Shown here: one piece after another, positions 44,451 through 53,416 of the stretch
How the letters are laid out: the number at the start of each line of letters is the position of its first letter
How positions within the stretch are numbered: position 1 is the first letter of the stretch
Assembly: GCF_001269885.1 (NCBI RefSeq)
Contig: NZ_LHVH01000024.1
Span: forward strand, 434,001 to 498,000
Length of the DNA stretch: 64,000 bases
Reading direction: 5' to 3'
From: Pseudomonas kilonensis
GTDB taxonomy: Bacteria > Pseudomonadota > Gammaproteobacteria > Pseudomonadales > Pseudomonadaceae
Made by a program: the position numbers and the translations under genes
Notes under the pieces: model-generated
Seen by the model: the letters and a program-made list of their open reading frames with translations, nothing else
Told to the model about the DNA's origin: nothing
The model's database searches: none

Positions 44451-45272
44451 TCAACCCTGGATGAACGCCAGCAGGTCCGCGTTCAGGCGGTCCTTGTGGG
44501 TGTCGGTCAGGCCGTGGGGCGCGCCGGGGTAGATCAGCAGCTGCGAGTGCTTGAGCAACTTGGCGGCGGCAATGCCGGCAGCTTCGATGGGGACCATCTG
44601 GTCGTCATCGCCATGGACCACCAGGGTCGGCACGTCGATGTTGCGCAGGTCTTCGGAAAGATCGGTCTCCGAGAACGCCTTGATGCAGTCATAGGTGTTC
44701 TTGTGGCCGGCGAGCATGCCCTGCATCCAGAACCAGTCGATCATGCCTTGGGAGACTTTGGCGCCCGGACGGTTGGCTCCGAAAAACGCGCTGGCCACAT
44801 CTTTGTATAGCTGAGAACGGTCGGCCAGGGAGGCCTGGCGGAAACCGTCGAACACTTCCACAGGCAGACCGCCGGGGTTGGCCGGGGTCTTGAGCATCAG
44901 CGGCGTCACCGCCGAAATCAGGCCGAGCTTGGCGACACGGGCAGCACCATGGCGGCCGATGTAGCGCGCCACTTCGCCACCGCCAGTGGAGAAGCCGAGC
45001 AACACCGCGTCCTTCAAGTCCAGCCGCTCGATCAGCTCGGCCAGGTCATCGGCGTAGGTGTCCATGTCGTTGCCGTCCCAGGGCTGGCTGGAGCGCCCGT
45101 GCCCACGGCGGTCATGGGCGATCACCCGGTAGCCATTGGACGCCAGGAACATCATTTGCGCCTCCCAACTGTCCGAGTTCAACGGCCAGCCGTGGCTGAA
45201 GACCACCGGTTGACCACTGCCCCAGTCCTTGTAGTAAATCTCGGTGCCATCGCGGGTAATGAAGGTGCTCAT
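44451..45272 (-). CDS. Alpha/beta hydrolase, non-heme chloroperoxidase/aryl-esterase type
   Basis: This 273-residue protein has MSTFITRDGTEIYYKDWGSG at the N terminus and HGWP (oxyanion strand). The nucleophile is S95 in GFSTGGGE, the acid lies near D224 in HGDDDQMVP, and H253 is in GAPHGL. It matches the cofactor-free perhydrolase/esterase family known from P. fluorescens. These enzymes hydrolyse aryl esters and can form peracids with hydrogen peroxide. The start has aaggagt 8 bases upstream. It is probably the first gene of the minus-strand cluster, although a BIME separates it from the LysR gene. Confidence 0.9.
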   Translation of the reverse strand: MSTFITRDGTEIYYKDWGSGQPVVFSHGWPLNSDSWEAQMMFLASNGYRVIAHDRRGHGRSSQPWDGNDMDTYADDLAELIERLDLKDAVLLGFSTGGGEVARYIGRHGAARVAKLGLISAVTPLMLKTPANPGGLPVEVFDGFRQASLADRSQLYKDVASAFFGANRPGAKVSQGMIDWFWMQGMLAGHKNTYDCIKAFSETDLSEDLRNIDVPTLVVHGDDDQMVPIEAAGIAAAKLLKHSQLLIYPGAPHGLTDTHKDRLNADLLAFIQG

Positions 45273-45394
45273 GACATGACTCCTTGAGGTGGGTGGATCG
45301 CTTTATGGTCCGGCCATGGGGGGCACCTGCGTGAGTTAAACGTTGTTAATTTTTTCGGAACGGCGGTGTTAAAAAAACCAGCGGAGATTGCTTT

Positions 45395-45527
45395 TGTGGC
45401 GAGGGGATTTATCCCCGCTGGACTGCGAAGCAGTCCCAAGGACTGACATTTAGGTGTGTCAGGCTTATTGCAGATGGGGCTTCTGGGGCTGCTACGCAGC
45501 CCAGCGGGGATAAATCCCCTCGCCACA
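45395..45527. repeat. Palindromic repeat, tgtggcgaggggattt class
   Basis: Arms tgtggcgaggggatttatcc and gggataaatcccctcgccac flank inner hairpins (ggactgcgaagcagtcc; ggggctgctacgcagccc). It occupies most of the 371-bp divergent gap between the hydrolase and the STAND regulator gene; nothing else was recognised there. Confidence 0.88.
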
Positions 45528-45643
45528 GGAACGCGGTGTCTGTCAGGGAGGTGTGAGGGATCTGCACCGTTGCGCTTGACGCCAAACCTGAGGAATATGC
45601 TCGGGTAAAGCCCAGGCACCGGGACCAGAACATTGAGAGCAAC

Positions 45644-48433
45644 ATGAGCCAATTCCTCAGCCTGCCCGTCGAACAGACGGTGCATTTCGGTCCTTACCGG
45701 GTCCATCCTCGCCAGCGCCTGGTGCTCGAGGGTGGGCAACCGTTGCGCCTGGGCAGGCGGGCCGTGGAGATTCTGCTGGTGTTGCTCGAACAGGCTGGCG
45801 AGGTGGTGAGCAAGCAGCAACTGATCGCCCGGGTCTGGCCCAGGAGCGTGGTGGAAGACACCAACCTGCGCGTGCACGTCGCGGCACTGCGCAAGGCCCT
45901 CGGGGATGGCCAGGCCGGGCAGCGCTACATCGTCACCGTGGCGCAGCGCGGCTACAGTTTTGTCGCGCCGCTGTCATTCGAACCGCTCGACCAATGGGCA
46001 CACATCCCTCATCCATCTTTGACGCGCAACCTGCCGCTGCAGCGCACGCGCCTGATCGGACGCCAGGCCCTGGTGGAAAACCTGGTGACCCAGCTACCGC
46101 GAAAACGCTTCATTACCCTGGTCGGCACCGGCGGCATCGGCAAGACCACCGTTGCCCTGCGGGTCGCGGAACGGCTGATCGGCCATTACCGTGACGGCAC
46201 CCATCTGCTGGACCTGGCGTCGCTCAACGATGCGGCCATGATCGCCCCCAACCTCTGCGCATTGCTCGACCTGCCACTGCAGGACGGCGATCCACTGGAC
46301 GCCATCGCCCGGCAGCTCAGGGAGCGGCATCTGCTGCTGGTGATCGACAACTGCGAGCACCTGATCGACGCCATCGCCCAGCTCAGCGAAACCCTGCTAC
46401 GCGGCGCCCCTCACCTGCACATCCTGGCCACCAGTCGCGAAGGCCTGCGCGCCGAAGGCGAACACGTGCAACGCCTGGACGCCCTGGCGTTCCCGCCTCG
46501 GGAGATGCCCATCGAGGGCTATCCCGCCCTGCAATACCCGGCGTTGCAACTGTTTGCCGAACGGGCGATGGCCAGCCGTGACGACTTCGCACTGACCGAT
46601 CGCGAGGTGCCGTTGGTGATCGACATCTGCCAGCGGCTGGATGGCATTCCCCTGGCCATCGAACTGGCCGCTGGACAACTCGGCCGCTTCACCCTGGAGG
46701 AACTTCACCGGCAACTGCAAGACAACGTCGCCCTGCTTCACAACGACACCGACGCCGCACCGCGCCAGCAAACCCTGCGCGCCACGCTGGACTGGAGCTT
46801 CGCCTTGCTCACGGCCTGCGAGCAGACCTGCCTGCGGCGACTGGCGGTGTTCATGGGCAGTTTCAACCTGGCCTCGGCCGCCGCGGTGATCGTCGGCCAG
46901 CATGTCGCGCCCCAGCAGGTGCTGGTGTCGGTCAGCCAGTTGGTCGCCAAATCGTTGCTCAATGTAGAGATCGGCGATGAAGAGGTGCGTTATCGCCTGC
47001 TGGACACCACCCGCCGCTATGCCTTGGAGCAACTGGCCGAGGCCGGGGAACTGGCGACCAGCCAGGAACGCCACGCCGAGCGCTGCCTGGCGCTCATGGG
47101 GCAAGCGGAAAGCGATTGGGAAAACACCCCCACCCGACTGTGGATCGCCCGCTACGCCGACTATCGCGACGACATCCGCGCGGCGCTCGACCGAGGCTTG
47201 GGCCCACTGGGTTCACACGCCGTCGCGATTCGCCTGACCGCCCGTACCCTGCCCCTCTGGCAGGAGCTGTCGCTGCTCAAGGAACACGGCCTCTACGTCA
47301 ACAAAGCGCTGCAATTGTTGCGGGCCAGCCCCGCGCCATGCCCGCGCTTGACCCTGGCCCTGGAACTGGCCCACGCCAGTTTCAACTACCACACCGAGGG
47401 CGGCACGCCGGCCACTGTTCGCGCCTTCGCCACGGCCCGGCAACTGGCCCGGCAATGCCAGGACCTGGCCGGCGAGCTGCGGGCCGTGTCCGGGCAAATG
47501 ACCGTCGACCTCAGTTGCGGTGACTACCAACAGGCCCTGGCACACAGCCGGGATTTCGACCGATTGGGCTTGCAGGGCGACCCGACCCTGTCCTTGAGCA
47601 CCCAACGCCTGCGGGTGCTGGCGTTGCATTTCACCGGCGACCAGGGCGCGGCGCGGCGCGAAGCCGAACAGGTGATCCAGCGCCTGGCCCAGAGCGGTCA
47701 CCTCAGCCGCTTCAGCCACGGCTTCGGCGTGCAATACGATCAGAGCGTGGCCGCGCTGACGGTTCTGGCGCGCATCCTCTGGCTGCAAGGTTTTGCCGAG
47801 AAAGCCCGGCGCACCGCCAACCTGGCGCTGCAGATCGCCGTGCAGATCAACCACGGCATTTCGATCTGCTACACCTTGGCGCTGGCCGGTTGCGTGATCG
47901 CCCACTACACCGGCGATCATCCGACCGCCCGAGAAAGGCTCGACCTGCTGAAGCAGCAAGCCAAGAAACATTCGGTGATGCTGTTCCATAACTGGGCCTG
48001 CCATTACGACGACGCATTCGATGGCCAGCCCTTGGCAACGCGCCCGACAAACGGCTTGATCCAGGACATCGCCGTCACCCTGCGCAGCGACGTCGTCAGC
48101 CCGGCGCAAATCGATCGGGCGCGCAGTGGCGCCGCGGGCTGGTGTTCGGCGGAGATCCTGCGGGCCGATGCCGAGACCTTGCTGGCCCGCAACGAACCGT
48201 CTCTTGAAGAAGCAGCCGAAGCGCAACTGCTGGCCGCCCTGGGCATCGCCCGTCGTCACCAGGCCCTGGCCTGGGAACTGCGCAGCGCCACGTCCCTGGC
48301 CCGTTTGTGGCAGCGCCAAGGGCAAGCGCATGCCGCGCAGGCACTGCTCGGCCCCGTCTATCGACGCTTCACCGAAGGTTTCGAGACCCCCGACCTATTG
48401 GAAGCCGGCGCGTTGCTCCAGGCGTTGACTTGA
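45644..48433 (+). CDS. Winged-helix / STAND ATPase transcriptional regulator, full length
   Basis: The protein has 929 residues. An OmpR-type winged helix covers about 12-112 (LRLGRRAVEILLVLLEQAGE, LRVHVAALRKALGD, GYSFVAPL). An NB-ARC-like STAND ATPase follows with P-loop GTGGIGKTT at 161-169, Walker B LLLVIDN at 230-236 and the GxP-type motif RLDGIPLAIELAAG near 340. The last about 400 residues are helical and TPR-like. There is no receiver domain. Such proteins act as ATP-dependent switches that bind DNA when a ligand or partner releases the TPR clamp. It converges with a shorter paralogue, and their 3' ends overlap by 39 bp. Confidence 0.88.
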   Translation: MSQFLSLPVEQTVHFGPYRVHPRQRLVLEGGQPLRLGRRAVEILLVLLEQAGEVVSKQQLIARVWPRSVVEDTNLRVHVAALRKALGDGQAGQRYIVTVAQRGYSFVAPLSFEPLDQWAHIPHPSLTRNLPLQRTRLIGRQALVENLVTQLPRKRFITLVGTGGIGKTTVALRVAERLIGHYRDGTHLLDLASLNDAAMIAPNLCALLDLPLQDGDPLDAIARQLRERHLLLVIDNCEHLIDAIAQLSETLLRGAPHLHILATSREGLRAEGEHVQRLDALAFPPREMPIEGYPALQYPALQLFAERAMASRDDFALTDREVPLVIDICQRLDGIPLAIELAAGQLGRFTLEELHRQLQDNVALLHNDTDAAPRQQTLRATLDWSFALLTACEQTCLRRLAVFMGSFNLASAAAVIVGQHVAPQQVLVSVSQLVAKSLLNVEIGDEEVRYRLLDTTRRYALEQLAEAGELATSQERHAERCLALMGQAESDWENTPTRLWIARYADYRDDIRAALDRGLGPLGSHAVAIRLTARTLPLWQELSLLKEHGLYVNKALQLLRASPAPCPRLTLALELAHASFNYHTEGGTPATVRAFATARQLARQCQDLAGELRAVSGQMTVDLSCGDYQQALAHSRDFDRLGLQGDPTLSLSTQRLRVLALHFTGDQGAARREAEQVIQRLAQSGHLSRFSHGFGVQYDQSVAALTVLARILWLQGFAEKARRTANLALQIAVQINHGISICYTLALAGCVIAHYTGDHPTARERLDLLKQQAKKHSVMLFHNWACHYDDAFDGQPLATRPTNGLIQDIAVTLRSDVVSPAQIDRARSGAAGWCSAEILRADAETLLARNEPSLEEAAEAQLLAALGIARRHQALAWELRSATSLARLWQRQGQAHAAQALLGPVYRRFTEGFETPDLLEAGALLQALT

Positions 48434-49885
48434 CGATTGCGGCCGTGAACGCCGGACTCCCCAAGCACCTTGCAGCACGTAACGCCGATGAAACACAGGC
48501 CACTGACCACTGCGCCGCAGTTTGTCCATGGCATAGGTGCGAGTGGTGTGGAGCAGGTAGAAGCGAACCCCTTCGGCACGCGGCTCGACCATCAGCAGCG
48601 ACACGCTCGCCAGCCGCGACAGCAGCGGAGGCAATTGTCCGACACTCAGTTCAGCGCAACTGATCACGGCCAGCGCCGCCTTGAGCGTAAACGGCCCTTC
48701 GAACACCGCCAGGCGCTGGAATGCGGTTTGTTCGTCAGCGCTCAACCGCTCGAAACTCGAGTCCAGCACCGCCTCCAGGCTGCGATGCCGGGCCACCGCC
48801 GTACGCCGTCCGTGGCTCAAGAGTGATAAACCGTGATCCAGTTGTTCCAGGACCCCGGCCACCCCCAACGCATCGACCTGGGCCGCCGCCAATTCCAACG
48901 CCAGCGGCAATCCGTCCAGGCGCTGGCAGATCTGTGCAAGGGTCGGCCAGTCGCGGCCACCCGGTTTGAATCCCTGTTGTCGGGCGCCCACCCGCTCGAT
49001 CAGCAACTGCACCGCTGGGCATGCCTCGATCTGGTGCGCAGGTTCCAGGGGCGACGTCACGGCCAGGCCCGGCAGTGACACAATCCTTTCGTCCGGCAAG
49101 TCCAAGGGTTCGCGACTGCTGAGCAGCAGCGACACCCCGGGCGCCGCCGCAGCCAGTGTCTGGACCAGTTCCCGACAGGCATCGAGCATGTGCTCGCAGC
49201 CGTCGAGCACCAGCAACATCCGACAGGGTTCGAGGACGCGGCCCAAAGCCCCCTGCTCCACGCCCAGCACACCGGCCACTTGCGCCACCACTTGTGAGGG
49301 ATCGCTGACGGCCGCCAGGTCAACGAACCAGGCACCGTCCTCAAAGTGTTCGAGCAGCAGCTCCGCCACCCGCACCACCACGGTGGTCTTGCCGACCCCG
49401 CCGGGGCCGGTCACTGTGGTCAGTGACTGACGGGGCACTTGCACCAGTAACCGCCCCAGGACGTGGTCGCGACCCACCACCGGGCTCAAGCGCATGGGCA
49501 GGTTGTGCCGTTCGGTTTGGGGACTGAAAGGTGACCCAACGCGCTCTTGCACCGCCAGGGGCACCGCAAGGCAATAGCCTTGCCGAGGATGATTGAGGAT
49601 ATAGCGAGCGCCATCGCGCCCGTCACCGAAGGCCCGCCGCAGCGCCGCGATGTGCACCCGCAGGTTGATGGCCTCCACGACGCTGTCCGGCCAGACGTGG
49701 GCGATAAGTGTTTGCTTGCTGACGTAGTGGCCGGCGTGCTCCACCAGCACCTGCAGGACATCCAGGGCACGGCCGCCCAGCGCGAGGGGCTGGCCGTCAC
49801 GGGTGACCAGCCGCTGCTGCCGGCAGAAGGCAAACGGACCGAAGCCCACCGCCGGCTCGCTATCGGGTTTGACGAAACTGTTCAT
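48395..49885 (-). CDS. Winged-helix / STAND ATPase regulator lacking the TPR domain
   Basis: This 496-residue paralogue of the neighbour has the OmpR-type winged helix at 12-110 (LALGGRALDVLQVLVEHAGH, LRVHIAALRRAFGDG). The ATPase has P-loop GPGGVGKTT at 160-168, Walker B MLLVLDGCEH near 225 and QRLDGLPLALELAAAQ. It aligns with the longer protein up to about HTTRTYAMDKLRRSGQWPVF and then runs into about 35 low-complexity residues (Arg/Ser/Gln-rich) instead of a TPR region. It therefore looks truncated, either as a natural short form or after a 3' deletion. The last 39 bases overlap the other gene antisense. Confidence 0.82.
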   Translation of the reverse strand: MNSFVKPDSEPAVGFGPFAFCRQQRLVTRDGQPLALGGRALDVLQVLVEHAGHYVSKQTLIAHVWPDSVVEAINLRVHIAALRRAFGDGRDGARYILNHPRQGYCLAVPLAVQERVGSPFSPQTERHNLPMRLSPVVGRDHVLGRLLVQVPRQSLTTVTGPGGVGKTTVVVRVAELLLEHFEDGAWFVDLAAVSDPSQVVAQVAGVLGVEQGALGRVLEPCRMLLVLDGCEHMLDACRELVQTLAAAAPGVSLLLSSREPLDLPDERIVSLPGLAVTSPLEPAHQIEACPAVQLLIERVGARQQGFKPGGRDWPTLAQICQRLDGLPLALELAAAQVDALGVAGVLEQLDHGLSLLSHGRRTAVARHRSLEAVLDSSFERLSADEQTAFQRLAVFEGPFTLKAALAVISCAELSVGQLPPLLSRLASVSLLMVEPRAEGVRFYLLHTTRTYAMDKLRRSGQWPVFHRRYVLQGAWGVRRSRPQSSSQRLEQRAGFQ

Positions 49886-50068
49886 GGGCGATCCAGCGCC
49901 GGATAACCGGTGCGGGCGTCAGCGTGCGGATCACCGAACACGTCTGCCCTGGCTCCTGCGCATCCTTTCCAAAGGGTTCGTCGTTATCTTGGCAGGCACA
50001 GGCTTCAGGACAATGCTGGCACAGGGAGCGCCACGGACATCACGGTGCCCTGGACGGACACCGATGGC

Positions 50069-51019
50069 TCAACTGAACTGCTGGCGATACTGCACCGGGG
50101 TCAGGCCGAGCTTCTCACTGAACAAAAATCGCATATGCCGCACACTGCCGAAGCCACTGCGAAACGCCACGGTCTTGAGCGGCAGGTCGGTGGTTTCCAG
50201 CAACTGACGCGCCCGATCGATGCGCGCGCCTTGCAGGAACTCCATGGGCGTCATCTTCACTTCACGGGCGAAGACCCGGGCGAAATGCCGCGAACTCATG
50301 GCGGCCAACGCGGCCATGCGCTCGATGGTGAAGGGTTCTTCCAGATGTTCCATCACATGATTCTGCACCCGGGTAATGGCCGATTCCTGCGTCGACACCG
50401 CCACCACCGAGGGGCTGAACTGCGCCTGTCCGCCCTGGCGTTTCATCACCACCAGCAACACCTTCGCCACGTCCAACGCGACTTTACGGCCGTGGTCCTG
50501 AGCGACGATGGACAGCGCCAGGTCGATCCCGGCGGTGACACCACCGGAGGTGATCAGGCGCCGGTCCTGCAGGAAGATCTTGTCGGTTTCCACCAGGGCC
50601 TTGGGGAAACGTTGGATCAGGCGTTCGGTGTAATGCCAGTGAGTGGTGACGCGATAACCGTCGAGCAAGCCCGCCTCACCGAGCACAAAGGCCCCGGTGC
50701 AGATGGAGCCGTAGCGCGTAGCCCGTTGCGCCGCCGCCCGCAACCAGGTGTGCAGCCCCGGATGCTGGTCGTTATAGGCCCCCGGCCCGCCCGGTACCAG
50801 CAACACGTCATAGGCCGCCCATGCCTGGTCGATATGGATATCGGCCTGCACCGCCACGCCATTGGACGCCCGCAACGCCCCGCGCTCGGTCCCCAGGGTC
50901 AGCAGTTGATAACGCAGATCCCCTGCGAGGTAACGATTGGCGATGGAAAACACCTCAAGGGGCCCGGCCATGTCGAGCAGCAAGAAATCCGGGAACAGCA
51001 CCATTGCAACGGTTTTCAT
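50069..51019 (-). CDS. AraC regulator with DJ-1/PfpI (GATase1-like) sensor domain, FtrA type
   Basis: This 316-residue protein has an N-terminal amidotransferase-like domain (MKTVAMVLFPDFLLLDMAGP, LLVPGGPGAYND) with a nucleophile-elbow cysteine C107 in SICTGAFVLGEAGLLDG. A C-terminal AraC/XylS DNA-binding domain follows (EPFTIERMAALAAMSSRHFA, VAFRSGFGSVRHMRFLF). The preserved cysteine suggests ligand sensing or residual enzyme activity. The ATG at 51019 is preferred to the one at 51034 because it starts the beta strand. It is divergent from pirin and may regulate it. Confidence 0.87.
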   Translation of the reverse strand: MKTVAMVLFPDFLLLDMAGPLEVFSIANRYLAGDLRYQLLTLGTERGALRASNGVAVQADIHIDQAWAAYDVLLVPGGPGAYNDQHPGLHTWLRAAAQRATRYGSICTGAFVLGEAGLLDGYRVTTHWHYTERLIQRFPKALVETDKIFLQDRRLITSGGVTAGIDLALSIVAQDHGRKVALDVAKVLLVVMKRQGGQAQFSPSVVAVSTQESAITRVQNHVMEHLEEPFTIERMAALAAMSSRHFARVFAREVKMTPMEFLQGARIDRARQLLETTDLPLKTVAFRSGFGSVRHMRFLFSEKLGLTPVQYRQQFS

Positions 51020-51070
51020 CGGGAAAGACGCCAAAAAATCCAGGGAAACGGCAGGCAGCAGATGATCCCA

Positions 51071-51160
51071 TGTGGGAGCGGGCTTGCTCGCGAAAGCAGT
51101 GTGTCAGTCGATGAGAATATTGCTTGTTACGCCGCTTTCGCGAGCAAGCCCGCTCCCACA
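51071..51160. repeat. BIME (paired inverted REPs)
   Basis: tgtgggagcgggcttgctcg and gcgagcaagcccgctcccac with a 36-base linker lie in the 332-bp divergent gap between the AraC and pirin genes. The remaining about 190 bp on the pirin side hold no recognised feature except its ribosome-binding site. Confidence 0.9.
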
Positions 51161-51351
51161 GGTTCATCGTCAGGCTAACGATCAGCAGTATGTCGAAGCG
51201 AAGCATCTGCCGGTAGGGCTCTCTATTGTCCACCTAAAGCGGACAGTCTTTCGTTTTTCACCTGCTTATTGAACATATGGATAACCATTAACCTTCTTCT
51301 GAACCCGGCGAACGGCCCAGCCGTCGCCCACAGACATCAGGAGAATTGATC

Positions 51352-52074
51352 ATGCTGACCCTTCGCAAAGCTTCGGACCGCGGCATTGCCCGCCACGGCT
51401 GGCTGACCTCGTTCCACACCTTCTCGTTCGCCAGCTACCGCGACCTCAACGAACAGGGCTTCTCCGACCTGCTGGTCATCAACGACGACCGGGTCGCCGC
51501 GGCCAAGGGTTTCGGCCAGCATCCCCACCGGGACATGGAGATCTTTTCCTATGTGCTCGAAGGGGCGCTGGAACATAAGGACACCCTGGGCACAGGCTCG
51601 GTCATTCGCCCGGGTGACGTGCAGTTGATGAGTGCCGGCAGCGGCGTGGCCCACAGCGAGTTCAACCATAGCGCGGACGAGTCGGTGCACTTCCTGCAGA
51701 TCTGGATCGTGCCCAACGTCAGCGGCGCCACCCCGCGCTATCAACAGGAACACTTCAGCGCCGAACAAAAACGCGGTCGCCTGCAACTGATCATTTCCCC
51801 GGACGGCGCCGCCGGCTCGCTGCAGGTGCGCCAGGACGCCCGGGTCTACGCTGGGCTGTTCGACGGCGAGCAAAGCGCCACCCTGACCCTGGCCGCGGAT
51901 CGCTATGCCTACGTGCACGTGGCCCGAGGCGCTGTCGAGCTCAACGGCGTGCCGTTACAGGAAGGTGATGGCGTGCGAGTGCGCGAGGAGCAGGTCCTGA
52001 CCTTCAGTAACGGCCAGGATGCCGAGGTGCTGGTGTTCGATCTGCGGCCGCAGGAGCTGCCGCAGATGCCCTGA
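51352..52074 (+). CDS. Pirin family protein
   Basis: This 240-residue bicupin has the pirin N-terminal iron site intact: H57 and H59 (GFGQHPHRDMEIF), H102 and E104 (GVAHSEFNH). The GDVQLMSAGSGV strand is typical. Bacterial pirins have been reported as quercetinases or as redox-sensitive protein partners; which applies here is not known. The ATG at 51352 has caggag 8-9 bases upstream, while a TTG at 51346 is too close to it. It lies opposite the AraC gene at 51019. Confidence 0.9.
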   Translation: MLTLRKASDRGIARHGWLTSFHTFSFASYRDLNEQGFSDLLVINDDRVAAAKGFGQHPHRDMEIFSYVLEGALEHKDTLGTGSVIRPGDVQLMSAGSGVAHSEFNHSADESVHFLQIWIVPNVSGATPRYQQEHFSAEQKRGRLQLIISPDGAAGSLQVRQDARVYAGLFDGEQSATLTLAADRYAYVHVARGAVELNGVPLQEGDGVRVREEQVLTFSNGQDAEVLVFDLRPQELPQMP

Positions 52075-52102
52075 CAGCAGTGCCTGTGACCTCCAATGAA
52101 AC

Positions 52103-52192
52103 TGTGGGAGCGGGCTGGCTCGCGAAAGCGGTGTATCAGTCGACGACGCTGTTGGCTATGCCGGCCCTTTCGCGAGCCAGCCCGCTCCCACA
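52103..52192. repeat. BIME (paired inverted REPs)
   Basis: tgtgggagcgggctggctcg and cgagccagcccgctcccaca flank a 36-base linker, just after pirin. Confidence 0.9.
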
Positions 52193-52536
52193 AGTTCTCA
52201 TTCGTTTTCCCGCGCAGAAGTATTTACCTATTCGGCGCTGTTCAATACCAGCCGTGGGTTTCAGGTGAAAAATCTAAAAAAAACCCGGCAATCCGGCGAA
52301 TTCAAGCTTCACTCTCTGAGGCGCAGCCCAGCGGTGTCGAGGAAAACGTTTACCCACTCGCGCCTGTTGCGCATGAACCCTGATCCTCTATAAAGTTCCG
52401 CTGGCAATCGGGCTTTCTGACGAACTGTTACCAAGCCGTGCCCGTTGGATTGTTGACTCAATGTTACAAGCCGAGCAAAATGATTTCACTTTGCCACTCC
52501 ACCCCTTAGCTTCAGCTTTATTTCATGGAAGAAAGC
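52193..52536. other. AT-richer spacer before a small secreted-protein gene
   Basis: About 340 bases with no ORF of family character. A promoter candidate TTGACT at 52453-52458 with CAAAAT 17 bases later (52476-52481) points to the gene at 52537. The composition is visibly more AT-rich than the flanking core genes. Confidence 0.35.
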
Positions 52537-52938
52537 ATGAAAACGGTTATATCGATCGCCGTATTTTTCGTAGCGTGCAGCGCCACAGCGGACGTTCAGA
52601 AAATCAAATATAACTACGACGATTCGGATGCCGAATATTCCATCGTCTCGTTTGATGAAAGCGGCCCTGCCATTCATGCCACTGTACGAAGAGCGGGGGC
52701 CTATTTCACCAGCTATACGAAATTGGAGCTCGACTGCGCCAACCACAATGTCCGTCACACGGGCATGTACAACAGCGTTGAGGCCCTGGAAAACGTTCAG
52801 TTTGACGAAATGCAGGGACGAATCGTCGAGGGCACGGTGGCCGATGAAGTAGGGAAAGTGCTCTGCAACGGCTCCACCTTGACCGCCTCGCAGTCCGATG
52901 AACTGCCTGCCGAAGAACAACCAGACGACAAGAGCTGA
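52537..52938 (+). CDS. Small secreted protein of unknown function
   Basis: The predicted protein has 133 residues with a signal peptide (MKTVISIAVFFVACSATA, cleavage before DVQ). FVACS is a poor lipobox, so a lipoprotein is possible but less likely. The mature part is acidic with two cysteines (ELDCANH and VLCNGS) that could form a disulfide, and it ends in an acidic tail (ELPAEEQPDD). I do not recognise the family. The ATG at 52537 was chosen over 52525 because ggaag lies 5 bases upstream and the signal peptide then starts normally. The composition is AT-richer than the core genes. Confidence 0.65.
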   Translation: MKTVISIAVFFVACSATADVQKIKYNYDDSDAEYSIVSFDESGPAIHATVRRAGAYFTSYTKLELDCANHNVRHTGMYNSVEALENVQFDEMQGRIVEGTVADEVGKVLCNGSTLTASQSDELPAEEQPDDKS

Positions 52939-53159
52939 TCCCGACATCGCTAGTCTGCGGCGTCGTCTTTCGCCCCCGTGCGAAAACCACTACTAGAGCA
53001 AAACGCTCTGACATGGATGTCTTCGTATTTGATGGCGAGGCCTTGCAACCACTCGCCAGCAACTACTGCAAGACCCTTTATTTCTGCACAGACGGAAAAA
53101 AGGCAACCTGACCCGATAACCTGAAGCGCCTGCCTACTTTTGGCGGGTGGGGAAGATTC

Positions 53160-53366
53160 ATGCACGCAAAAAAGATATTCGAACTGCTGATGTCGCTGTT
53201 GGCCTACGCTGTTGTCTCACTGCTTTGGTTCGCGTATGCCGTTCCAGACATGATCGAGCAAGACTCAGACCTCCTACTGATCATGGCTGCGACCGGGTCG
53301 ATCATTTGGATGTGTGCCACAGGTTGTATTGTTCTGTACATGATCCAGAAGGTCCGAGCGACCTGA
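53160..53366 (+). CDS. Small two-helix membrane protein
   Basis: The predicted protein has 68 residues with two hydrophobic segments (LLMSLLAYAVVSLLWFAYAV and LLLIMAATGSIIWMCATGCI) separated by an acidic turn (DMIEQDSD), a form shared by many small inner-membrane proteins. A ggggaag Shine-Dalgarno precedes the ATG. No family is recognised. The 221-bp gap before it holds no other candidate gene. Confidence 0.55.
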   Translation: MHAKKIFELLMSLLAYAVVSLLWFAYAVPDMIEQDSDLLLIMAATGSIIWMCATGCIVLYMIQKVRAT

Positions 53367-53416
53367 TCGAGAGATCGAGCCGCTCGCCGCACGGAAAAAC
53401 GCGTAACCTCCAGGCC

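Noticed and set aside
47213..48331. 372-codon antisense frame within the long STAND gene
   Set aside because: Antisense shadow with Gln/Gly/Arg-rich composition, contained in a gene with clear domains.
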